Part shown: in pieces, positions 42,216 through 46,962 of the stretch | Numbering within the stretch: position 1 is the first letter of the stretch | Layout of the letters: each line of letters starts with the position of its first letter | Assembly (NCBI GenBank): GCA_036500145.1 | Contig: DASYCO010000009.1 | Coordinates: forward strand, 1-46,962 | From: CAMAVH01 sp036500145 | GTDB taxonomy: Bacteria; Pseudomonadota; Alphaproteobacteria; SMXQ01 | Direction: 5' to 3' | DNA: 46,962 nucleotides | Made by a program: the position numbers and the translations under genes | The notes under the pieces: model-generated | Seen by the model: the letters and a program-made list of their open reading frames with translations, nothing else | Told to the model about the DNA's origin: nothing | Database searches by the model: none

Positions 42216-42272
42216 GGAAAGCTCCTTCAAGGCAACCTTATAACGGCATCCTGACGGCACGCATCCTAGCGC

Positions 42273-42326
42273 AAAAATAAAAGCGCCGCTGGATCGTTCC
42301 CTGGCAGGACGGCCCAGCGGCGCTTT
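42273..42326 (-). terminator. Rho-independent terminator of hss-odc unit
   Basis: A 13-bp stem (complement of 42314-42326 pairing with complement of 42280-42292) with a 21-nt loop is followed on the minus strand by TTTTATTTTT-like sequence. It lies 17 nt after the odc stop. It separates the polyamine genes from lemA. Confidence 0.88.
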
Positions 42327-42342
42327 TTGCCTCAGCTACCGC

Positions 42343-43470
42343 TTAGATGCAGTAGCACTTCAACGGTTCGAAGCCATTGAAGGCGACCGAGGCGTAGGTC
42401 GTCGTGTAGGCGCCGGTCGAGCGGATCTCGAGCTTGTCGCCGATCTCCAGGTTCTCGGGCAGCCGGTAGTCGGCCTTCTCGTAGAGGATGTCGGCCGAGT
42501 CGCAGGTCGGGCCAGCCAGCACCACGGGCGTCGCCGTGCCGTCGCGGGTCGACACGATCGGGTACTGGATCGCTTCGTCCATCGTCTCGGCGAGGCCGCC
42601 GAACTTGCCGATGTCGAGGTAGACCCAGCGCTTCGTGTCGTTGTCGGCCTTCTTCGAGATCAGGACCACTTCGGTCTGGATCACGCCGGCGTTGCCCACC
42701 ATCTGGCGGCCCGGCTCGACGATGATGTCGGGGATCCGGTTGCCGAAGTGGCGGCTGAGCGACTCGTCGATGGCGTTGCCGTAGCTCGACATGCCCGGGA
42801 CGGTCTTGCGGTAGCGCGTCGGGAAGCCGCCGCCCATGTTCAGCATGGAGAGCTGCACGCCGGCCTGCTCGCACTCGCGGAACAGCCAGGCGGCCTGGGC
42901 CACCGCGGCGTCCCACTGGTTCGGGTCGCGCTGCTGCGAGCCGACGTGGAAGGACACGCCGTAGGGGATGACGTCGCGCTTGGCCGCTTCGATCAGCAGC
43001 TTGCGCGCCATTTCCACGTCGCAGCCGAACTTGCGCGAGAGCGGCCAGTCGGCGTTCGCGCCGGAGGTCAGGATGCGGCAGAACACGCGCGAGCCGGGGG
43101 CGGCGTCGGCGATCTTGCCGAGCTCAGCGTCCGAGTCGAAGGCGTACAGGCGCACGCCGCGCTCATAGGCGGCCGCGATGTCCGTCTTCTTCTTGATCGT
43201 GTTGCCGAACGAGATGCGGTCGGGCGAGACGCCAGTGGCCAGCGCCATGTCGATCTCGTTCACGCTCGCCGTGTCGAAGGACGAGCCGGCCTTCGCCAGG
43301 AGCTTGAGAACCTCCGGCGCCGGGTTGGCCTTCACGGCATAGTAGATGCTCGCACGCGGCACGGCGCGGCGCAGCTTGCGGTAGTTGTCCGCAACAACGT
43401 CCAGGTCGAGGACCAGGCAGGGAGTGGCCGGTCGTCGCTCGTCGAGGAATCGGTCGATCTTCTTGGTCAT
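42343..43470 (-). CDS. odc: Type III PLP-dependent ornithine (or lysine/ornithine) decarboxylase
   Basis: A 375-aa fold-type III decarboxylase. The PLP lysine is K47 in YYAVKANP; HVGSQQ, GGGFPTRY, EPGRQMVGNAG and the active-site loop Cys323 in CDSADIL follow, all as in eukaryotic-type ornithine decarboxylases. It makes putrescine from ornithine; lysine use cannot be excluded. It starts 33 nt after hss on the same strand with AGGAG upstream, so the two form one unit that makes putrescine and then homospermidine. A terminator follows. The pair is a hallmark of many alphaproteobacteria. Confidence 0.93.
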   Translation of the reverse strand: MTKKIDRFLDERRPATPCLVLDLDVVADNYRKLRRAVPRASIYYAVKANPAPEVLKLLAKAGSSFDTASVNEIDMALATGVSPDRISFGNTIKKKTDIAAAYERGVRLYAFDSDAELGKIADAAPGSRVFCRILTSGANADWPLSRKFGCDVEMARKLLIEAAKRDVIPYGVSFHVGSQQRDPNQWDAAVAQAAWLFRECEQAGVQLSMLNMGGGFPTRYRKTVPGMSSYGNAIDESLSRHFGNRIPDIIVEPGRQMVGNAGVIQTEVVLISKKADNDTKRWVYLDIGKFGGLAETMDEAIQYPIVSTRDGTATPVVLAGPTCDSADILYEKADYRLPENLEIGDKLEIRSTGAYTTTYASVAFNGFEPLKCYCI

Positions 43471-43503
43471 AACGGGGGAGCTCCTTCTATTTCCGTTCGC
43501 GTC

Positions 43504-44919
43504 TCAGGCGACGCGGAAATTCTTAAATTGCCAGGGATCGGAGGGATCGAGCTCCTCCGGGAACAACTGCGTACGGCCCTCGAGCGGGGTCCAATCGGAA
43601 TACTCTCCGATCAGCTCGCCGAGATAGGGACGGGCGATCTCCATGACCCGCTTGTGGTCGAGCTGGTCGGCTTCGACCACGCCCGAGCGGGGGTTTTCAA
43701 TCGCCCAAATGAAGCCGCCGAGCACCGAGGCCGTGACCTGCAGGCTGGTGGCGTTGTTGTGCGGCACGAGCTTGCGCGCTTCGTCGATCGAAAGGCGCGA
43801 GCCGTACCAGTAGGCGCCCTTGGCATGGCCCATCAGGAGCACGCCAAGCTCGTCGGTGCCCTGCGCGATCTCCGTCATCATCAGACGCTTGTTCGACTGC
43901 AGGGCCCAGTTCTTGCCGGCCAGCTCGTGCAGCGACAGCACCGCGTCGTCGCACGGGTGGTAGGCGTAATGCACCGTCGGGCGATAGTGGACCGTGCCGC
44001 TATCGACCAGCGAATAGTAGTCGGCGATCGAGATCGCCTCGCTGTGGGTCACGAGAAAGCCGTGGAAGGGGCCTTCCATCGGCGTCCAGGTGCGCACGCG
44101 GGTCTCGGCGCCCGGGCGGTTGAGGTAGATCGCCGCGCCGCCGCCGAAGTCGTGGCGGCCGCCGTCGAGCGGGAAGTGGCGCTCGTGGCTGCCCCAGCCC
44201 AGCTCGGCCGGCTGCTGGCCTTCGCCGACGAAGCCGTCGATCGACCAGGTGTTGACGAACTCGTCCTGCTGCTTGGACTGGTCGGCCGCCTGGGTGTCGC
44301 GCTCGGCGATGTGGATGACCTTCACGCCGAGGTCGCGCGCCAGCAGCGCCCAGCCCACGCGGTCGCGCGGCGTGCGGACCTTGTGGTTGGTGTCGCGGGC
44401 GATGTCGAGCAGCGCTTCCTTGACGAAGTGCGAGACGAGGCCCGGGTTCGCGCCATGGGTGACGACGGCCGTGGCGCCGCCGGCGAAGCGCGGCATCAGG
44501 GACAGCGCGGTCTCGCGGAGCGCATAGTTGGAGCGCTGCGACGGCGTGAGCGACGCGTCGGTGTAGCCGCCGGCCCAGGGTTCCAGGCAGGTGTCGAGGT
44601 AGAGCGCGCCGCGCTCGTGGGCGAATTCGATCAGCGCGACGGACGAGACGTCGACGCTCAGGTTGAGCAGGAAGTCGCCAGCCGAAAGCAGCGGCGCCAG
44701 GATCCGGCGGTAGTTGTCGCGGGTCAGCGGGTCGATGACGAAGCGCACGTCGTATTCGGCGGCGACCTCGCGGCCGCGCTCTTCCGCGGTCACGACCACG
44801 ATGTTCTCGCGGGGCATGGCCACGTGGCGCAGGATCAGCGGCAGCACGCCCTGACCGATCGAACCGAAACCGACGATGACCAGGCGGCCACCAAAGGCAA
44901 CGTGCTTAGTGTTGTCCAT
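43504..44919 (-). CDS. hss: Homospermidine synthase
   Basis: A 471-aa NAD-dependent homospermidine synthase of the bacterial type. The Rossmann motif VGFGSIGQG is at residues 16-24, and later segments VTHGANPGLVSHFVKEALL, HIAERDTQ and YAYHPCDDAVLSLHEL fit the family. It joins two putrescines (or putrescine and spermidine) to give sym-homospermidine in the cytosol. Start ATG 44919 has CGGAGGGGAG upstream; the TTG one codon earlier is not needed. It is the first coding gene of the hss-odc unit and has a long leader (about 44920-45274) with a short ORF, which suggests post-transcriptional control by polyamine or ornithine level. Confidence 0.95.
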   Translation of the reverse strand: MDNTKHVAFGGRLVIVGFGSIGQGVLPLILRHVAMPRENIVVVTAEERGREVAAEYDVRFVIDPLTRDNYRRILAPLLSAGDFLLNLSVDVSSVALIEFAHERGALYLDTCLEPWAGGYTDASLTPSQRSNYALRETALSLMPRFAGGATAVVTHGANPGLVSHFVKEALLDIARDTNHKVRTPRDRVGWALLARDLGVKVIHIAERDTQAADQSKQQDEFVNTWSIDGFVGEGQQPAELGWGSHERHFPLDGGRHDFGGGAAIYLNRPGAETRVRTWTPMEGPFHGFLVTHSEAISIADYYSLVDSGTVHYRPTVHYAYHPCDDAVLSLHELAGKNWALQSNKRLMMTEIAQGTDELGVLLMGHAKGAYWYGSRLSIDEARKLVPHNNATSLQVTASVLGGFIWAIENPRSGVVEADQLDHKRVMEIARPYLGELIGEYSDWTPLEGRTQLFPEELDPSDPWQFKNFRVA

Positions 44920-45286
44920 CAATCTGCACTCCCCTCCGGGTTTCGGCGGCAGGGCGTCAGCCCCGGGTCACCGGACCCTGGATGTGCGTTCCCGCTGTCC
45001 CGGATGCTTGTGCCGGGGAAGAGGCGTTAACGCGGCGATTCTCGAAATAGCAAAGGCACGAGCGCGACCACGTGAATGGTCGGCACCCGGGTTTACCGGT
45101 TCGTTCGCGGATGGGGCGCAGGAGCGTGCCCGTTCATGTATCTACCTCCCTTAAGGTGCTGGTCCTCTCGACCAGCTCTGCCGATCCACTTGGATGACCG
45201 GCTCCGAAAAGGACGCGTACACGTCGTTGCTTGACCTAGCTGAGAGGCCTGGGGCACGTGCGATTGGCGTCTGAAAACGCTAAATA
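44920..45286 (-). promoter_or_regulatory. Long 5' leader of hss-odc (candidate polyamine-responsive RNA)
   Basis: About 350 nt without a full gene lies upstream of hss. A promoter can be proposed on the minus strand: -35 TTGCAT (complement of 45303-45308) and -10 TATTTA (complement of 45281-45286), 16 nt apart. The leader then has a 7-bp hairpin GCTGGTC / GACCAGC (complement of 45158-45176), a strong ribosome site with a 14-codon ORF (45137-45093), further short hairpins, and a TTCCCC stretch (complement of 45015-45020) able to pair with the hss ribosome site GGGGAG. A cis-acting motif named speF is known upstream of alphaproteobacterial ornithine decarboxylase genes; this leader could be a member, but I cannot verify it. 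Confidence 0.6.
45093..45137 (-). CDS. 14-codon leader ORF upstream of hss
   Basis: Short ORF encoding MNGHAPAPHPRTNR. Its ribosome site AAGGGAGG, 6 nt before the ATG, is stronger than that of most genes in this window. The peptide is rich in Pro and His (HAPAPHP) and ends in Arg-Thr-Asn-Arg, features that could slow ribosomes. It lies about 170 nt before the hss start. Known precedent: in enterobacteria the SpeFL leader peptide stalls in response to ornithine to control speF. Here translation and stalling are inferred. Confidence 0.55.
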   Translation of the reverse strand: MNGHAPAPHPRTNR

Positions 45287-45293
45287 AGGCATG

Positions 45294-45337
45294 TGGCCCC
45301 TGATGCAAGCGGAAATCTTCCCAGGGGCCAATTTTTT
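45294..45337 (+). terminator. Orphan plus-strand terminator between hss and DUF423 gene
   Basis: A 9-bp stem TGGCCCCTG / CAGGGGCCA with a 19-nt loop, then ATTTTTT. It reads as a terminator on the plus strand, where no gene precedes it. It overlaps the proposed -35 of the leftward hss promoter. It could end an RNA antisense to the hss leader or insulate the DUF423 gene. Confidence 0.65.
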
Positions 45338-45461
45338 CCCGGCGGGGCCGTCGTTGTTGCGCTGTGAACACGGTCGCGCCGCCGCGAGGCTGCCCAGGGC
45401 GCGCGGCGCGTGCCAGAGTGCGCCGGTCGTTTACGCTTTCTTTACGTCAGGAGCCTTCGCC

Positions 45462-45896
45462 ATGTCGTCGCCCCTCCCTCGCTCGCCTGCCGTGCCTCCG
45501 TCGCTGTCGGGCCTGACGCGCGCCAGCGCCCTCGCCGTCGTCTTCGCCGGCCTTGCCGGCGGCGTCGCGGTGGCGCTCGGCGCCTGGGCGTCGCACGGCG
45601 CGGCCGAGCCGGCCAAGGGCTGGCTGGCGACGGCGGCCCAATATCAGCTGGCCCACGCCCTGGCGATGCTGGCGGCGGTGGCGCTGCGCGAGCGTCTCGC
45701 GGGGCTGGCCCGGCATCTCGCCGGCGCGGCGCTCGCCGCCTTCGCGGCGGGCACCGTCCTCTTCTCGGGCGCGCTCGTCGCCCTCGCGCTCGGCCATAGC
45801 TGGGGGATGGCGGCGCCGACGGGCGGCATTCTCCTGATGGCGGGCTGGCTGGCGCTGGCCGGCGCCGGCCTCCGCGCCGCGCTGGCGCGCCGCTGA
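45462..45896 (+). CDS. DUF423 family small membrane protein (YgdD-like)
   Basis: A 144-aa protein with about four hydrophobic helices. QYQLAHALAMLAAVAL and TVLFSGALVALALG followed by PTGGILLMAGWLALA match the DUF423/YgdD family of inner-membrane proteins of unknown function. Start ATG 45462 has CAGGAG upstream; a longer open frame from 45291 has no support. It is divergent from hss across about 540 nt. Confidence 0.87.
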   Translation: MSSPLPRSPAVPPSLSGLTRASALAVVFAGLAGGVAVALGAWASHGAAEPAKGWLATAAQYQLAHALAMLAAVALRERLAGLARHLAGAALAAFAAGTVLFSGALVALALGHSWGMAAPTGGILLMAGWLALAGAGLRAALARR

Positions 45897-45932
45897 GGCG
45901 GCCGCGCCCAGGCCAGGTGGTGGCTCCGCGCC

Positions 45933-45972
45933 AAAAAAGAGGGCGTCTCGGTCGGATTGTCCGAGACGCCCT
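45933..45972 (-). terminator. Rho-independent terminator of the TctAB gene
   Basis: A 12-bp stem (AGGGCGTCTCGG / CCGAGACGCCCT) with a 9-nt loop, followed on the minus strand by a six-T run (complement of 45933-45938). It lies about 95 nt after the permease stop. Confidence 0.88.
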
Positions 45973-46003
45973 TCAAGTCGGGGGTACGCTTACGCTTACA
46001 AGA

Positions 46004-46040
46004 CCCGGGAACGGACCTTAACTGTCGGTCCGTTCCCGGG
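46004..46040 (-). other. Strong 14-bp hairpin in permease 3' UTR
   Basis: CCCGGGAACGGACC / GGTCCGTTCCCGGG form a perfect 14-bp stem with a 9-nt loop, 24 nt after the permease stop and before the terminator. There is no T run, so it is not itself a terminator. It may protect the mRNA 3' end or be part of a 3'-UTR-derived small RNA. Confidence 0.7.
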
Positions 46041-46064
46041 AGCCGGCGCCCAACCGCACCGTCG

Positions 46065-46962
46065 TTAGACGGTGGGGATGACCTTGAGCGCCGGGATCCA
46101 TTGGCCGATCAGGCTCTGCGGCCAGGGAATCGCCATGAATTGGTCAAAGCCGAAGTAGATGAAGATGACCATGAAGACCGCGTAGGGGATCACCAGGGTC
46201 CAACGCTCCTTCGCTTCGAAGCGCATGAAGAACACGACGAACACCGCCACCGTCGGCAACATGCCGAAGACGGCGAAGGACGCCATGAAGCCGAGCATGT
46301 AGCCGAAGAACAGGGCGCCGCGGGCGGCGATCAGGGTCTTCGGCAGGTGCTCGGTGTCGGACGACAGGTCCATGTGGATCTTCTCGTCCGAGTTGTCCTC
46401 GATCTCCTGCAGCGCGTTTTCCGTGATGCTCGCGACCTTGGCGGCCTTGGGCGCACGGCACATGTCGTTCAGCAGGCTCAGCGCCACCATGGAGAGGCCG
46501 AGCACGCCGACGATCATGGGCACGATCTTGGCGTCGATGTTCCAGGCGCTCGCCTGGTAGACCATCACCGCCAACAGCACGAAGAAGAAGACCGTGAAGG
46601 TCTGCGACCAGCGGAAGGTCGGAGCCTGGAAGTTGGTCAGCATCATCTTGACGCCGCCTTGCGACTTCACGTCCTGCAGCAGCGGCCGCACCAGGCCGAG
46701 GATGGCCATGGTGAACAGCACGATCACCACCGGGCGCTTGAACCACTCGATGCCGTAGCGTTCGACCGAGATGAACAGGTAGCGCTCGATGATGTCGCCG
46801 AGCACGACGCCGAGGATCAGCGGCGGACGCGGCCACTTGAACTGCTTCATGATCCAGCCGAACAGGCCGAAGAAGAGCAGCACGTAGAGGTCGCCCCACT
46901 GGCGGGAGGCTTCGAAGGCACCGATGTAGATGATGCCCAGAACCGCCGGCAGGATGAGCGTG
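46065..46962 (-). CDS. Tripartite tricarboxylate transporter permease, TctA C-terminus fused to TctB-like domain
   Basis: The frame is open at the right edge, so the N-terminal TctA part is missing. The visible 299 residues begin with the TctA end: LPAVLGIIYIGAF, VLLFFGLFGWIMKQFKWPRPPLILGVVLGDIIERYL, typical of the large permease. After a linker comes a four-helix TctB-like part (QTFTVFFFVLLAVMVYQASAWNIDAKIVPMIVGVLGLSMVALS, then FGYMLGFMASFAVFGMLPTVAVFVVFFMRFEAKERW). In most systems tctA and tctB are separate genes. It takes up carboxylates with a Bug protein and an ion gradient. It is the only permease for the four Bug proteins in view. Confidence 0.88.
   Translation of the reverse strand, partial: TLILPAVLGIIYIGAFEASRQWGDLYVLLFFGLFGWIMKQFKWPRPPLILGVVLGDIIERYLFISVERYGIEWFKRPVVIVLFTMAILGLVRPLLQDVKSQGGVKMMLTNFQAPTFRWSQTFTVFFFVLLAVMVYQASAWNIDAKIVPMIVGVLGLSMVALSLLNDMCRAPKAAKVASITENALQEIEDNSDEKIHMDLSSDTEHLPKTLIAARGALFFGYMLGFMASFAVFGMLPTVAVFVVFFMRFEAKERWTLVIPYAVFMVIFIYFGFDQFMAIPWPQSLIGQWIPALKVIPTV

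Noticed and set aside
42748..45030. A 760-codon open frame on the plus strand across odc and hss
   Set aside because: It is antisense to two firmly identified genes; its product is low-complexity in Arg/Val/Asp, as expected from a GC-rich shadow frame.
45291..45461. An N-terminal extension of the DUF423 protein
   Set aside because: It runs through the orphan terminator, and the ATG at 45462 has its own ribosome site.
1..46962. Mobile element, prophage or toxin-antitoxin system
   Set aside because: No transposase, integrase, phage structural gene, terminal repeats or recognisable toxin-antitoxin pair was found on either strand.
1..46962. tRNA or rRNA genes
   Set aside because: No cloverleaf-like segment with a T-loop consensus and no rRNA-like conserved stretch was seen in the intergenic regions by eye; a tRNA scan would settle it.

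Overview
The window is a GC-rich, densely packed stretch of bacterial chromosome. It has no tRNA, rRNA, CRISPR array, transposase or phage gene that I can see. Several things suggest an alphaproteobacterium, perhaps of the Rhodospirillales or Hyphomicrobiales type: a homospermidine synthase next to a type III ornithine decarboxylase, several orphan tripartite tricarboxylate transporter (TTT) binding proteins of the Bug type, a MctP-like symporter preceded by a DUF3311 protein, the GreA/GreB-like factor without the acidic tip, and Ohr and LtrA proteins. The genus is an inference and is not shown by the sequence.

Layout. 1-5.1 kb: the 3' end of a hydantoinase B-type gene, two tandem secreted Bug binding proteins and a terminator, then an amidohydrolase and a small cupin. 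5.1-9.0 kb: a flavin reductase and an MliC-type lipoprotein (minus strand), an M24-fold protein with degenerate metal ligands (plus), and an FrsA/dihydropseudooxynicotine-hydrolase-like alpha/beta hydrolase (minus). 9.1-13.6 kb: an AsmA-family protein and a DEAD-box RNA helicase with a DbpA-type domain and a repetitive Lys-Pro-Tyr tail. 13.6-16.9 kb: an EEP phosphohydrolase and a YbhN-like membrane protein with overlapping ends, divergent from a phospholipase D/cardiolipin-synthase-like gene; this is the E. coli ybhP/ybhN/clsB gene set. 16.9-18.9 kb: an alpha/beta hydrolase and a third Bug protein. 19.0-23.2 kb: an ABC exporter, DUF3311 plus symporter, and Ohr. 23.3-25.6 kb: a hybrid sensor kinase. 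25.8-31.9 kb: a GreB-like factor coupled to a fatty-acid desaturase, a small basic protein, LtrA, a small membrane protein, an MFS exporter and a MetE-core protein. 32.0-35.3 kb: a bicupin, a 4,5-dihydroxyphthalate-decarboxylase-like protein and a fourth Bug protein. 35.7-38.0 kb: HU, an unknown small protein, an outer-membrane barrel and a GNAT. 38.0-42.2 kb: a second AsmA protein, then the LemA / YgcG-like / TPM operon. 42.3-45.9 kb: hss-odc with a long 5' leader, and a DUF423 protein. 46.0 kb to the right edge: the C-terminal part of a TctA-TctB fusion permease.

How the genes fit together. Three blocks pair a divergent Bug binding protein with cytosolic enzymes for carboxylated, amide or aromatic substrates. 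The only permease of that family in view is the TctA-TctB fusion at the right edge. The hss-odc pair makes putrescine from ornithine and homospermidine from putrescine. Its leader of about 350 nt holds a 14-codon ORF behind a near-perfect Shine-Dalgarno sequence, and it is the best candidate here for an undescribed or little-described regulatory system. The EEP/YbhN/PLD set and the two AsmA proteins point to envelope lipid handling. The LemA/TPM operon is also envelope-associated.

Most of the long open frames opposite or out of phase with these genes are shadows caused by high GC3 and are not listed. Functions are assigned from motifs read by eye; no database search was possible.
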